A program made the translations under genes and the position numbers. The notes beneath the pieces were generated by a model. The model saw only the letters and a program-made list of their open reading frames with translations, was not told the origin of the DNA and did no database searches. Of a DNA stretch of 64,000 bases, positions 7,848-16,473 are shown in pieces (position 1 is the first letter of the stretch; each line of letters begins with the position of its first letter). The stretch is from an uncultured Oscillospiraceae bacterium (GTDB lineage: Bacteria > Bacillota > Clostridia > Oscillospirales > Oscillospiraceae), in contig CANQJZ010000001.1 of assembly GCA_947624385.1 (NCBI GenBank), positions 56,947-120,946 on the forward strand, read 5' to 3'.

Positions 7848-8279
7848 TCAGCTGGCCGTGAGCGGCCAATCTTCATCCACCAGCCCGAAATTGACCGCCA
7901 CCCGGTACAAGATATCCCGGTTCCACCGCCGGGCGGTCCGCTCGGACACGCCCACCTCCCACGCCGCCGCGTACAGCTTGTGTGTCTTATCCCAGTACAC
8001 CAGCTTCACCAGCTTCAGCCGCAGCGCCCCGTCGGGCTTTTCGGCGGCGTATGCCAGCGCGTCCCGCACGGCCTCGTACTCCCGCTGCTCCGCCGGAGAA
8101 AGCTCCCGCAGCGCCACGGTCTCCGTGGTCCTGCCCGGACCCTTGCCGCCCGCCGGCTCCGCGCCGTACCGTCCCGTCATGCGCACGGCCCGCTTTTCCT
8201 CCAGCGCCGCCGCCCGCTCCGGGTACCTTCTCATCATCCCCTGCACATAGGACCACCAGATATTCCTCGGTGAACTCAT
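7848..8279 (-). CDS. Phage late-gene regulator with HTH (ArpU/RinA/Xpf-like role)
   Basis: 143 residues. The ORF track gives 508 residues, but that frame runs unread through the repressor region; AAAGGAGG stands 8 bases before the ATG at 8279. A helical basic N-terminus (SSPRNIWWSYVQGMMRRYPERAAALEEK) is followed by a C-terminal helix-turn-helix (HKLYAAAWEVGVSERTARRWNRDILYRVA), the layout of small sigma-like activators that precede terS in Firmicute phages. It is divergent from the CI-type repressor and its promoter overlaps an operator-like site. It probably activates the terminase and head genes downstream; no biochemical identity is claimed. Confidence 0.65.
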   Translation of the reverse strand: MSSPRNIWWSYVQGMMRRYPERAAALEEKRAVRMTGRYGAEPAGGKGPGRTTETVALRELSPAEQREYEAVRDALAYAAEKPDGALRLKLVKLVYWDKTHKLYAAAWEVGVSERTARRWNRDILYRVAVNFGLVDEDWPLTAS

Positions 8280-8300
8280 CGTCATTTCCTCCTTTGCGTT

Positions 8301-8313
8301 TTGCGCTATGCAA
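8301..8313. promoter_or_regulatory. Operator-like site TTGCGCTATGCAA
   Basis: One of four related sequences in the repressor/regulator intergenic region (consensus TTGCGCnnnGCAA). This one lies between the late-regulator promoter and its start codon. Confidence 0.5.
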
Positions 8314-8367
8314 TTTCCGCTCCCAAAAAATTGGGCGTTTTCCCGCCCAACGTCTAGCGTAGTGCAA

Positions 8368-8396
8368 ATTTTAGCGCAACGCAACAAGATTGTCAA
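8368..8396 (-). promoter_or_regulatory. Promoter of the phage late regulator
   Basis: On the minus strand TTGACA (8396-8391), a 17-base spacer and TAAAAT (8373-8368). The spacer contains an operator-like GTTGCGTTGCGCTA, so the repressor could block it directly. Confidence 0.8.
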
Positions 8397-8414
8397 CCCT
8401 TTTTCGCAAAATTT

Positions 8415-8427
8415 TTGCGCAATGCAC
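8415..8427. promoter_or_regulatory. Operator-like site TTGCGCAATGCAC
   Basis: Shares the TTGCGC half-site with the sites at 8301 and 8437 and lies between the two divergent promoters. Confidence 0.45.
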
Positions 8428-8436
8428 ATATTTCTC

Positions 8437-8483
8437 TTGCGCTCCGCAATTTCCTGTGCTATACTGGCCGCAAACGGCCAGTA
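8437..8483 (+). promoter_or_regulatory. Repressor promoter with overlapping operator and palindrome
   Basis: TTGCGC (8437-8442), 17 bases, TATACT (8460-8465). The -35 is itself part of an operator-like TTGCGCTCCGCAA. A perfect 22-bp palindrome, TACTGGCCG-CAAA-CGGCCAGTA (8462-8483), covers the -10 and start point; a second GGCCGCAAACGGCC lies at 8545-8558 near the ribosome site. The arrangement predicts autoregulation. Confidence 0.7.
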
Positions 8484-8582
8484 TATATCATTTAAGGCGG
8501 TTTTGCTCCCGGCTGACGCCGGAACCGCAAAACGTGCCACATTGGGCCGCAAACGGCCAACTATAGAAAGGAGGACCTCACC

Positions 8583-9218
8583 ATGGACAACAAACAGCTT
8601 GGCGCCCGTATCCGCCAGCGCCGACAGGAGCTGGGTCTGACCCAGGGGGACGTGGCCGCCGCCATCGGCGTGGCTGTCTCCACGGTCCAGCGCTACGAGA
8701 CCGGCGCCATCGACAAGCTGAAAATGCCGGTGCTGGACGCCATCGCCCGGGCCCTGCAGACCACCCCCGCCCAGCTCATGGGGACCCCCCAGCCGACGCA
8801 CCCGGCCGGGGCCATGCCCTACCGCCCCATGCACCGTATCCCCATCCTGGGCCGCATCAGCGCGGGCCTTCCCCTGTACGCAGACGAGCACATCGAGGGG
8901 TACACCTACACGGACCTGAACGGCGGCGCGGAGTATTTCGCCCTGCGCGTGTCCGGGGACAGCATGAACGCCCTGCGCATGAACGACGGGGACCTTCTGA
9001 TCGTCCGCCGGCAGGACATCGTGGACAACGGGGACATCGCCGTGGTCCTGGTGGACGACGAGGACGCCACCGTGAAGCGTTTTTACCGGGAGGGGGACCG
9101 GATCACTCTGATGCCTCAGTCCACCAACCCGGCCCACCAGCCCCAGGTCTACGACGCCCGCAAGACCCGTATCCGCATCCAGGGCCGCGTCCTCCGCTGC
9201 GAGATCTCTTACTGCTGA
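8583..9218 (+). CDS. Phage CI/LexA-like repressor, S24 self-cleaving type
   Basis: 211 residues with AAAGGAGG before the ATG. Residues 6-42 are a Cro/CI helix-turn-helix (LTQGDVAAAIGVAVSTVQRYE). The C-terminal S24 peptidase domain has the serine in VSGDSMNAL (S127) and the lysine in DATVKRF (K165), and an Ala-Gly in RISAGLPLY (94/95) is the expected RecA-stimulated cleavage site. It is divergent from the late regulator and should silence the structural module until DNA damage. Unusually, it sits next to the terminase genes with no replication or integration genes between. The next gene rightward is chromosomal. Confidence 0.92.
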   Translation: MDNKQLGARIRQRRQELGLTQGDVAAAIGVAVSTVQRYETGAIDKLKMPVLDAIARALQTTPAQLMGTPQPTHPAGAMPYRPMHRIPILGRISAGLPLYADEHIEGYTYTDLNGGAEYFALRVSGDSMNALRMNDGDLLIVRRQDIVDNGDIAVVLVDDEDATVKRFYREGDRITLMPQSTNPAHQPQVYDARKTRIRIQGRVLRCEISYC

Positions 9219-9278
9219 AATGACGCCCTCCCCTCGCGCCGCAGCGCGGCCCCCATTCCTCGCCAGCCTTCGCGCCGC

Positions 9279-9442
9279 AGCGCGGCCCCCTCTGTCGTCG
9301 CCGCTCGCGAGGCTAGGCCGAGATTCGCCGCAAGCGGCAAACCCCGGATAGCCCGCGGCGTCTCCTCTCCCCACGCGACAGGCGTGCCGCGTGGGGCCCC
9401 CAGGGGGCTGTCAGCGCCTTTGGCGCTGACTGAGGGAGAGAT
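9279..9442. repeat. Family B repeat plus family A-like end
   Basis: CCCCCTCTGTCGTCGCCGCT...GGCTAGGCCGAGATTCGCC...CAAGCGGCAAACCCCGGATAGCCC, then the CACGCGACAGGCGTGCCGCGTG hairpin and a CAGCGCCTTTGGCGCTG palindrome. It fills most of 9219-9484, the junction between prophage and chromosome. Confidence 0.8.
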
Positions 9443-9484
9443 ACATATAATTCTCTTGCTTTGAAAGCCCGACCCGACCTGCTC

Positions 9485-9513
9485 TTGACAATTCCCCCCG
9501 TGGCCATTAAACT
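9485..9513 (+). promoter_or_regulatory. Promoter of the CoA-transferase gene
   Basis: TTGACA, a 17-base spacer and TAAACT, 40 bases before the ATG, which has its own AAAGGAG site. Confidence 0.75.
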
Positions 9514-9553
9514 GTTTTCCATGAATAAAAACGCGTAAAGGAGACCGAACCAT

Positions 9554-10891
9554 ATGGACTATCAGGCGCTTTATAAATCGAAGCTCACCACCGCGGCCGA
9601 AGCCGTGAAGCTGGTCAGATCCGGCGATTGGGTGGACTACACCTGGTGTACCAACCACCCCGTGGCCCTGGACAAGGCTCTGGCCGAGCGCGGCCCTGAA
9701 TTGCAGGACGTGAAGGTCCGTGGCGGCGTGACCATGTGGATGCCGGAGATCGCCAAGGCCGACGACGCCGGCGACCATTTCGCCTGGCACAGCTGGCACT
9801 GCTCCGGCGTGGACCGGAAGATCATCGCCAAGGGCATGGGCTGGTTCTGCCCCATCCGCTACTCCGAGCTGCCCCGGTATTACCGGGAGAACCTGCCTCC
9901 CACCGACGTGGTGATGATGCAGGTGCCCCCCATGGACAGCCACGGCAACTTCTCCCTGTCCCTGGCCCCGTCCCATCTTTACGACATGTGCGCCCGGGCC
10001 AAACACATCATCGTGGAGGTCAATGAAAACCTGCCCGTGGTCTACGGCCTGAATAAGACCGAGATTAACATCGAGCAGGTCACCTACGTGGTGGAGGGCG
10101 AGAACCCGCCCATCGCCGAGCTTGGCTCCGCCGCTCCCAGCGACGTGGACAAGGCCGTGGCCAACCTGATCGTGCCCGAGATACCCAACGGCGCGTGTTT
10201 ACAGCTTGGCATCGGCGGCATGCCCAACGCCGTGGGCGCCATGATCGCTCAGTCCGACCTGAAGGACCTGGGCGTACACACGGAGATGTACGTAGACGGC
10301 TTTGTGGACATCGCCCTGGCCGGCAAGATCAACGGCAAAAACAAGAACCTGGACTATGGCCGCCAGGTGTTCGCCTTCGCCGCCGGCACCAAGAAGCTCT
10401 ATGACTATGTGGACCGCAATCCGGATGTCATGGGCGCGACGGTGGACTACACCAACGACGTGCAGGTCATCGCCCAGCTGGACAAGTTCATCTCCATCAA
10501 CAACGCGGTGGACCTGGACCTGTTCGGCCAGGTGAACGCCGAGTCGGCCGGTATCAAGCACATCTCCGGCACCGGCGGCCAGCTGGATTTCGTCATGGGC
10601 GCGTATCTCTCCAAGGGCGGCAAGAGCTTCATCTGCCTTTCCTCCGCCATGAAGGCCAAGGACGGCACGCTGAAAAGCCGCATCGTGCCCACCCTGACCC
10701 CGGGCAGCATCGCCACGGACCCCCGCAGCTGTGTGCAGTACATCGTCACCGAGTACGGCATGGTGAACCTGAAGGGCCTGTCCACCTGGCAGCGCGCCGA
10801 GGCACTGATCTCCATCGCCCACCCTCAGTTCCGGGACGAGCTGATCGCCGAGGCGGAAAAAATGCACATCTGGCGCCGCTCCAACAAGTGA
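9554..10891 (+). CDS. but: Butyryl-CoA:acetate CoA-transferase-like protein (acetyl-CoA hydrolase/transferase family)
   Basis: 445 residues, full length for the family. It would move CoA from butyryl-CoA (or 4-hydroxybutyryl-CoA) to acetate, the last step of butyrate formation. The CoA-binding glycine-rich [10 protein letters not shown] is near residue 223, the catalytic glutamate sits in [16 protein letters not shown] near residue 245, and [20 protein letters not shown] forms the conserved C-terminal signature. It is a single-gene unit with a strong promoter and a perfect terminator, as expected for a core fermentation gene. Butyryl-CoA versus 4-hydroxybutyrate specificity cannot be settled from sequence alone; I lean to the former. 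Confidence 0.85.
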   Translation: MDYQALYKSKLTTAAEAVKLVRSGDWVDYTWCTNHPVALDKALAERGPELQDVKVRGGVTMWMPEIAKADDAGDHFAWHSWHCSGVDRKIIAKGMGWFCPIRYSELPRYYRENLPPTDVVMMQVPPMDSHGNFSLSLAPSHLYDMCARAKHIIVEVNENLPVVYGLNKTEINIEQVTYVVEGENPPIAELGSAAPSDVDKAVANLIVPEIPNGACLQLGIGGMPNAVGAMIAQSDLKDLGVHTEMYVDGFVDIALAGKINGKNKNLDYGRQVFAFAAGTKKLYDYVDRNPDVMGATVDYTNDVQVIAQLDKFISINNAVDLDLFGQVNAESAGIKHISGTGGQLDFVMGAYLSKGGKSFICLSSAMKAKDGTLKSRIVPTLTPGSIATDPRSCVQYIVTEYGMVNLKGLSTWQRAEALISIAHPQFRDELIAEAEKMHIWRRSNK

Positions 10892-10906
10892 TTCTGCATA
10901 AAAACC

Positions 10907-10934
10907 AAAAGCCGGCTCACCAGAGCCGGCTTTT
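10907..10934. terminator. Bidirectional terminator after the CoA-transferase gene
   Basis: AAAAGCCGGCTC-ACCA-GAGCCGGCTTTT: an 8-bp GC stem with A4 and T4 flanks. Confidence 0.9.
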
Positions 10935-10949
10935 CCATATCCTTATCGA

Positions 10950-11004
10950 AGCCTCCCCTGTGTAAGGGGAGGTGGCACGGCGAAGCCGTGACGGAGGGGT
11001 TGTT
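10950..11004. repeat. Hairpin repeat A
   Basis: CCTCCCCTGTGTAAGGGGAGG followed by GGCACGGCGAAGCCGTG and ACGGAGGGGTTGT, the most complete copy in the window. Confidence 0.85.
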
Positions 11005-11028
11005 ACCAGTCTTAAAGCTGCGCCCCCC

Positions 11029-12873
11029 TCATCCCGATGTCTGCGCGTCCTCCGTGGAAATATCCAGATACCGGGACAGCTTGACATTCTGCGCGGCGGC
11101 CTCGTTGTACTTGGCCCGGTAATCGTACCTGAGCGCCTCGGGCAGCTTATCCGCGATATCCGCCGACCCGCTGCTGTTCCACAGCATGAACCCGCCGGTG
11201 ACATTCTGGTCGTACATCGCCAGGATCTCCCGCCGTATGGTCTCGCCGTCGTATTTATACCCGTGGGCGTCCCAGGTCTGCATCCAGGTCCGGACGATGG
11301 CCGGCGAGCCGCACTCCTCCTGGCGTGCGGCGACCATCTTGGCCCAGGTGACCAGGAACCGGTACGGCATCCGGTAGGGCACGATATACTGCCGGTTTTC
11401 CAGGAAGGACCCGAAGTCGTTGGGGTACGGCATGCCGCATATCACGTCCACCACGTCGCTGAACGCGGGCCAGTACTGGCCGTAGGGGGCCACGTAGAAG
11501 TTGCCCGTCTCGCCGTTTATATTCACCGAGATATACGCGTTGTGGTCGTGCAGCAGGTCCGAGGCATAGGTCAAAAACCGCTGCAGGGCCTGGGCCTTGG
11601 ACTCGTCCAGGGAATTGTGCAGCTGGACGGACCCGTCGTCGAAGTCATACAGGTCCGGGAACCGCACGGAATCGAACTGTATCTCATTGATCCCGAAGGT
11701 GTCCACCGCCTCCAGCGCGAAGGCCGCCTTCATCTGCCACACGTCCCGGCTGAAGGCGCTGACCCAGCTCTCGTCCAGCACCGTCACCAGTCGGCCGCCC
11801 AGGTCCGTGACGGCCCAATCCGGCCGCAGGGACGCCAGGGGCGTATCCCGGAACGTGTCGATACGGCCGATGACGTAATATCCGGCGTCCTTGAGCATCC
11901 TGATGGCCGTGGCGAAGTCCTCCACGGTGTTGTGGACGGTGTACCCGCTCAGGATGTCGTACTGCTCGAACACCGCCGACTGATAGGCCAGGTCCTCGTC
12001 CTCGCACAGCGTGACGACGAAGGCGTTGGCCTTTGTATTTTTCGCCAGCTCTATGTACTGCTGCGCCGACTCCGGCGAGATGACGGACGCGGGTATAAAC
12101 AGGGCGTACACGTCCTCCGGCATTTTATTGCCCACCGAGGCGAAGTCGCCCTTTTCGTGGGGCCAGTAATCCAGCCCGCCGGCGTCGCCTCCGCCGTAGC
12201 CATCCCCCCGGAACACGTGCTTTTCCTGATAGGTGTCGATCTCGTCCCAGTGGGTCATTGCCTCGCTGTATTCCTGCACCACGTATTCGGACTTTATCCA
12301 CCCGAAATCGTCGCCCATCATCACGTGGTACAGGTTGACGGACCCGTCTTCCTTGAAATGATCATAGCCCACCACCTGCAGCAGCGTACCCTTCTGGGCC
12401 AGCGGGCCGATGGCAATATCGTTGAAGTCCTGGAGCATATGCACCGTGGACCGGACGTAGACCCTGGACTCCTGCAGCAGCGCCGACTGGTCGTCCGTCA
12501 CGTTGGAGCAGGGCACATAGCCCATTTTGCCGTCCAAAAACACGTGGTAATATTCCCGGCCGTTCTCCGCCACGAAGGGCTCCCAGCTCTCCATCTGTAT
12601 GGGCGTGCCCCGGCCATATTCCCCGGCGGGGGCCAGGCCCTCGTTATAAAAGGTCGTAGCCAGCTGCCCCTCGTCCGCCATCAGGTAGGCGGTGACGGGG
12701 TTCGGCCAGTCGGACACATCCGCCGGGGCGGCGTTGGCCTTCTCCATGGACCGCAGGTCCAGGAACACCGTGCTGCACAGCCCGAACACGACCAGCAGCG
12801 CGGCCACGAACAAAATTTTCTGGCCCGGTGACAGCGCGTGGCGTTCCCTCTGTTTTTTTTCGACCTGGGACAT
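11029..12873 (-). CDS. Membrane-anchored putative glycoside hydrolase (DUF4015 family)
   Basis: 614 residues from the ATG at 12873 (AGGAGG upstream); the ORF track starts earlier without a ribosome site. Residues about 15-40 form one membrane anchor (ILFVAALLVVFGLCSTVFL), with the bulk outside. An SH3-like segment follows (GRGTPIQMESWEPFVAEN...GKMGYVPCSNV), then the TIM-barrel-like DUF4015 part (KDAGYYVIGRIDTFRDTPLA, NEIQFDSVRFPD, WAKMVAARQEEC). This family resembles glycosidases, but substrates are not established. It lies 125 bases after dpaB and may share its transcript, which would suggest a role in the spore envelope or germination; that link is inference. Confidence 0.8.
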   Translation of the reverse strand: MSQVEKKQRERHALSPGQKILFVAALLVVFGLCSTVFLDLRSMEKANAAPADVSDWPNPVTAYLMADEGQLATTFYNEGLAPAGEYGRGTPIQMESWEPFVAENGREYYHVFLDGKMGYVPCSNVTDDQSALLQESRVYVRSTVHMLQDFNDIAIGPLAQKGTLLQVVGYDHFKEDGSVNLYHVMMGDDFGWIKSEYVVQEYSEAMTHWDEIDTYQEKHVFRGDGYGGGDAGGLDYWPHEKGDFASVGNKMPEDVYALFIPASVISPESAQQYIELAKNTKANAFVVTLCEDEDLAYQSAVFEQYDILSGYTVHNTVEDFATAIRMLKDAGYYVIGRIDTFRDTPLASLRPDWAVTDLGGRLVTVLDESWVSAFSRDVWQMKAAFALEAVDTFGINEIQFDSVRFPDLYDFDDGSVQLHNSLDESKAQALQRFLTYASDLLHDHNAYISVNINGETGNFYVAPYGQYWPAFSDVVDVICGMPYPNDFGSFLENRQYIVPYRMPYRFLVTWAKMVAARQEECGSPAIVRTWMQTWDAHGYKYDGETIRREILAMYDQNVTGGFMLWNSSGSADIADKLPEALRYDYRAKYNEAAAQNVKLSRYLDISTEDAQTSG

Positions 12874-12998
12874 TGCGACGCCTCCTGGGGATAGTTCCCG
12901 GAAAGCATACCACAAAAGCCCCGATAATGCAAGTTTGCGGGCCCGCCGCAAGGCTTTCCGCCCCCGGCGGGCCTTGATACCGATCCCTGACAGGACCC

Positions 12999-13565
12999 TC
13001 ACACCAGCACCGGCTGGAGCTGCCGCCCCTGGAAGGCGGCGCAAACGGCGGGCGCTATTTTGTCATAGGCGCAGCTGAGGCTGGCGGGCTTTTTCTCCGG
13101 GTCGTCCTGGCCGAAGGGGACGAAGTAGATGTTCTTGCGCACCAGGAGCCGGCCGATGTTCTCCGCCGACGCGCCCAGCCCGTCGTTGGTGGACACGCCG
13201 ATGAGAAGCGGCTTTCCGTTTCGCAGGTGCCCTTTTGCGGCCATGGTCACGGCCGTGTCCGTCACGCCCCGGCTGAGCTTTGCCAGCGTATTGCCCGTGC
13301 AGGGCACGATGGCCAGCACGTCGATCATATTTTTCGGCCCCAGGGGCTCGGCCTGCTGTATGCTGGTGACCGGCGCCTTGCCGGTGGCCTGGGCCAAAAG
13401 CTCCATCCACTTCTTCCCCGACCCGAAGCGGCTGTCCTTCTGGGCGTTCTCGCTGAATATGGCCGTCACGTCGAACTGGCCGCACAGCGCCGGCAGCACC
13501 GCCGCCAGCTTTTCAAAGGAACAGTAAGAGCCGGTCAGCGCCAGCCCCAGACGAATTTTATCCAC
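12999..13565 (-). CDS. dpaB: Dipicolinate synthase subunit B
   Basis: 188 residues of the flavoprotein-like SpoVFB family: MDKIRLGLALTGSYCSFEKLAAVL, then VLAIVPCTGNTLAKLSRGVTDTAVTMAAKGHLRNGKP and the C-terminal PASLSCAYDKIAPAV. With subunit A it makes dipicolinic acid from the lysine-pathway dihydrodipicolinate product in the mother cell, for export into the spore core. The start overlaps the dpaA stop by 8 bases. Normal length. No sigma-K-type promoter was identified with confidence. Confidence 0.95.
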   Translation of the reverse strand: MDKIRLGLALTGSYCSFEKLAAVLPALCGQFDVTAIFSENAQKDSRFGSGKKWMELLAQATGKAPVTSIQQAEPLGPKNMIDVLAIVPCTGNTLAKLSRGVTDTAVTMAAKGHLRNGKPLLIGVSTNDGLGASAENIGRLLVRKNIYFVPFGQDDPEKKPASLSCAYDKIAPAVCAAFQGRQLQPVLV

Positions 13566-14172
13566 GTTCGTTTTCCTCCTCCATGACCCGATATATGGCC
13601 TCCGCCATCACGTCTGCGGCGGCCTTGGGGGCGTATAGCCCCGGCAGTCCCGGCGCTTTCAGCACCGGCGCGTCCGTGGCCCACCCGCCGGGGGCGCTTG
13701 CCACGTCGATGCACAGCGCCCCGCCGTAGTCCCCGTGCAGCACCGGCGCCGGGACCGTGTTCACCACGCCGTCGAAGCTTGCCGGTATGTGCTCCATGTC
13801 CGCCGCCGCGAACCCCCTGGCTCTGGCGGCGGCCCGGGCCTTTTCGCTCCGGGCGGCCACGGTCACCCGGGCCCCCAGCGCGCCCAGCATCCCGGCCAGA
13901 AAGCCCCCGATGCGGCCGAAGCCGGCCACCAGCACCTCCATGCCCGCCAGGCCCCGGTTGGACCGGCGCATGAGCAGCTCCAGCGCCCCCTCGGCGGTGA
14001 GGGCGGCGTTTTCGATGACGTATATCTCGTCCCGGTAATAGGGCACCCCCTGTCGCCAGGACGGCGGCGCGATCTGGTTGGGGCTGTCGGGCGTGAGCCG
14101 GTGGCCGTCCATCTCCAGCCGCCGCTTTAAGTACATATACCGGGGATCGGTCCCCAGCAGGGTAAAGTCCAT
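13558..14172 (-). CDS. dpaA: Dipicolinate synthase subunit A
   Basis: About 204 residues from MDFTLLGTDPRYMYLKRRLEMDGH. GGGAGGTGAT lies 7 bases before this ATG; the ATG at 14181 overlaps that site, and the ORF track start at 14277 lies in a repeat. The Rossmann nucleotide-binding turn is VLVAGFGRIGGFLAGML. At roughly 204 residues it is shorter than the ~290-residue Bacillus SpoVFA, mainly in the N-terminal domain (about residues 25-60 are condensed), yet the catalytic half is complete. Works as a complex with the overlapping dpaB product. Confidence 0.9.
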   Translation of the reverse strand: MDFTLLGTDPRYMYLKRRLEMDGHRLTPDSPNQIAPPSWRQGVPYYRDEIYVIENAALTAEGALELLMRRSNRGLAGMEVLVAGFGRIGGFLAGMLGALGARVTVAARSEKARAAARARGFAAADMEHIPASFDGVVNTVPAPVLHGDYGGALCIDVASAPGGWATDAPVLKAPGLPGLYAPKAAADVMAEAIYRVMEEENERG

Positions 14173-14238
14173 ATCTTCCATCACCTCCCGCCATCCTATG
14201 CCGCCCCCGCCCAAATTGCCATACGCACAAAAAATGGC

Positions 14239-14342
14239 CCCCTTGTCAAAGGGGGTCAAATCGCGCCGTAGGCGCACATTATGGACGGCCCCCCTGTATA
14301 AGGGGGGCTGTCAGCGCCTTTGGTGCTGACTGGAGGGTTGTC
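14239..14342. repeat. Hairpin repeats upstream of dpaA
   Basis: A CCCCCTTGTCAAAGGGGG hairpin with a GCGCCGTAGGCGC palindrome, followed by a family A unit CCCCCCTGTATAAGGGGGG / CAGCGCCTTTGGTGCTG / GGAGGGTTGTC. Confidence 0.8.
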
Positions 14343-14345
14343 AAT

Positions 14346-15224
14346 TTAAATCCTCTCCCACATCATCGTATTATCCTCAAATCCTGCCGTCAGCCGTCCC
14401 GTATCCTTCAGCCACGCAAGATACGACCGGACCGTACTTCCCACCAGCGCGTGCTGCTCGAATGTCATGACCAGCTCATATTTGTTGAACAGCGCCCGCA
14501 GCACCGCCTCGAAGGAGGACGGGGTCCGGCACACGTCCAAAATATCCTCCGCCACGGCGTTTACCGCGTCGATGTTGACCTGCGCCAGCGGCGCTATATC
14601 CTCCGTCACGTCCGCGTGGGCCGGGACGAACACGGCCGCGTCCATCGTCTTCACCTTCTCCAGCGTATCCAGATAGGTCCCCACGTCCCAGATATACCCC
14701 ACCCGGTACTTGTCCAGCGTCTGGCGGCTGGACAGGCAGTCGGCGATGTACGCCACGCCGTCGGCCGTGCGAAAGCCCACCATGTCGAAGCTGTGGCCGG
14801 GCAGGGGCAGCATCTCAAATCCCTCCGGCAGCGCCTCCGGCGTGAGATATTCCGCGTCGCTGTCCTGGGCCATCAAAAACTTGTGCCGCAGGTCCTTCCC
14901 TGGCCAGCCGCCGTATAACCCCGCCGGCTCCAGCACCGGATGGCGGGTGACGGCGCACTCGATGCCGGGGGCATAGATCTTGCACCCGGTCTGGTTTTGC
15001 AGGTATCTGTTCCCGCCGATGTGGTCGGCGTGGGAGTGGGTGTTGTATATGGCCGTCAAGCGCCAGCTCTTGGCGTCCAGCTGTTGCCGTATCTTCCGGC
15101 CCGCGTCCTTGTCGCTGCCGCTGTCGATGAGGCAGACCTCGGCGTCATTTAAGCGCACCAGTCCCGCCTTGGCGGGGCTTTGGATATAGCCGCATTTTTC
15201 CGTGAGCATGTTCAGTTCGTACAT
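14346..15224 (-). CDS. MBL-fold metallo-hydrolase
   Basis: 292 residues with AAGGAGG before the ATG. The zinc-binding motif THSHADHIGG is at about residues 62-71, then H in PLPGHSFDMVG and D in YIADCLSS, so the binuclear site is complete. The C-terminal ~80 residues (MTFEQHALVGSTVRSYLAWLKDTGRL) form a helical cap seen in some glyoxalase II/lactonase-like members. Cytosolic; the exact substrate is unknown. It follows the methyltransferase gene by 12 bases, so the two are an operon. Confidence 0.85.
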   Translation of the reverse strand: MYELNMLTEKCGYIQSPAKAGLVRLNDAEVCLIDSGSDKDAGRKIRQQLDAKSWRLTAIYNTHSHADHIGGNRYLQNQTGCKIYAPGIECAVTRHPVLEPAGLYGGWPGKDLRHKFLMAQDSDAEYLTPEALPEGFEMLPLPGHSFDMVGFRTADGVAYIADCLSSRQTLDKYRVGYIWDVGTYLDTLEKVKTMDAAVFVPAHADVTEDIAPLAQVNIDAVNAVAEDILDVCRTPSSFEAVLRALFNKYELVMTFEQHALVGSTVRSYLAWLKDTGRLTAGFEDNTMMWERI

Positions 15225-15236
15225 GATATCCCCTCC

Positions 15237-16439
15237 TTACTTCTCCGCGCACACCTGAAAAATGAAGAACTTGAGATAATCCGAATCCTCCGCGCCCCAT
15301 AAGATCGGGTGATCCGGGGCCTGGGTGCGAAATTCCACCTGCCTTAAGCGCTTGCGCACATTGTTGGCCGCCTGACGGACCGTCTGGCCCAGCAGGGCCG
15401 CGTCCACGAAGTGGGAGCAGGAGCAGGTGGCCAGATACCCGCCGTCCCTGACCAGCTGCAGCGCCCGCAGATTGATCTGCCTGTAGCCCTTCACCGCATT
15501 TTTCACCGCCCCCCGGCTCTTGGCGAAGGCCGGCGGGTCCAGTATCACCAGGTCGAATTTCTCCTTTTTGCGAATGAGCTCCGGCAGCAGCTCGAACACG
15601 TCCGCGCACTGAAACCTCACCCGGTCATCCAGCCCGTTCAGCGCGGCGTTTTCCCGCGCCTGGGCAATGGCCAGCTCCGACGCGTCCACGGCCAGCACGC
15701 TTTTGGCCCCGGCCTGGGCCGCGTTCAGGGCGAAGGACCCGGTGTGGGTGAAGCAGTCCAGCACTTTCGCGCCCCTGCACAGCGGCCGGATGGCCCGGCG
15801 GTTATATTTCTGGTCCAGGAAAAACCCGGTTTTCTGCCCCTCGGCCACGTCCACCAGGTACCGGACCCCGTTTTCCACGATCTCCACCTTTGTGTCGAAG
15901 CCGTCCCCGAGAAATCCCGTGACCAGCGGCAATCCCTCCCGCTCCCGGACAAGCGCGTCGCTGCGCTCGTACACGCCCCGGATGCTTATCCCGTCCGCCG
16001 CAAGCGTCTCCAGCAGCAGCTCCAAAATGACGGCTTTCAACCGGTCGATGCCCAGGGCCAGCGACTGGACCACCAGCACGTCGGCGAACTTGTCCACCAC
16101 CAGCCCCGGCAGAAAATCCGCCTCGCCGAATATCACCCGGCAGCAGGCCGTGTCCACGGTCTTTTTCCGGTATTCCCAGGCGTTTCGCACCCGCATACGC
16201 AGAAACTCCCGGTCGATGACGGCGCTCTCGTCCCGGCTCATCACCCGCACCAGCAGCTTGCTTTTCCGGTTGATGAATCCCTGGCAGAGGAATTTCCCCT
16301 GCGCGTCCCGGACGGTAACGATATCCCCGTCGGCGCAGAGACCCTCAATGGAGCCCACCTCGTTATCATATACCCACGGCCCGCCGGCCTTTAAGGCCCG
16401 CCCCTGGCCCTCCCGCAGCGTCACAACGGCGTTGTTCAT
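15237..16439 (-). CDS. Class I SAM-dependent rRNA large-subunit methyltransferase (RlmI-like)
   Basis: 400 residues from MNNAVVTLREGQGRALKAGG; the ATG at 16439 has better spacing to GGCGGG than the ATG two codons upstream. The N-terminal PUA-type RNA-binding domain (residues 1-75, GPWVYDNEVGSIEG) is followed by an EEHD-like middle domain and a Rossmann methyltransferase with VLDCFTHTGSFALNAAQAGA and the catalytic-loop DLVILDPPAFAKSR. RlmI makes m5C in 23S rRNA in E. coli; this relative has the same order and length. It is the first gene of a two-gene operon with the MBL hydrolase. Confidence 0.88.
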   Translation of the reverse strand: MNNAVVTLREGQGRALKAGGPWVYDNEVGSIEGLCADGDIVTVRDAQGKFLCQGFINRKSKLLVRVMSRDESAVIDREFLRMRVRNAWEYRKKTVDTACCRVIFGEADFLPGLVVDKFADVLVVQSLALGIDRLKAVILELLLETLAADGISIRGVYERSDALVREREGLPLVTGFLGDGFDTKVEIVENGVRYLVDVAEGQKTGFFLDQKYNRRAIRPLCRGAKVLDCFTHTGSFALNAAQAGAKSVLAVDASELAIAQARENAALNGLDDRVRFQCADVFELLPELIRKKEKFDLVILDPPAFAKSRGAVKNAVKGYRQINLRALQLVRDGGYLATCSCSHFVDAALLGQTVRQAANNVRKRLRQVEFRTQAPDHPILWGAEDSDYLKFFIFQVCAEK

Positions 16440-16473
16440 GCCCATCCCGCCTTTCGCGGGATATTTTACCTGA

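Noticed and set aside
8280-9374. N-terminal extension of the late-regulator ORF to 508 residues
   Set aside because: It would read antisense through the repressor gene and operators; AAAGGAGG marks the ATG at 8279.
10972-12831. 619-residue plus-strand ORF
   Set aside because: Antisense to the DUF4015 protein; low-complexity Val/His/Gly composition and no ribosome site.
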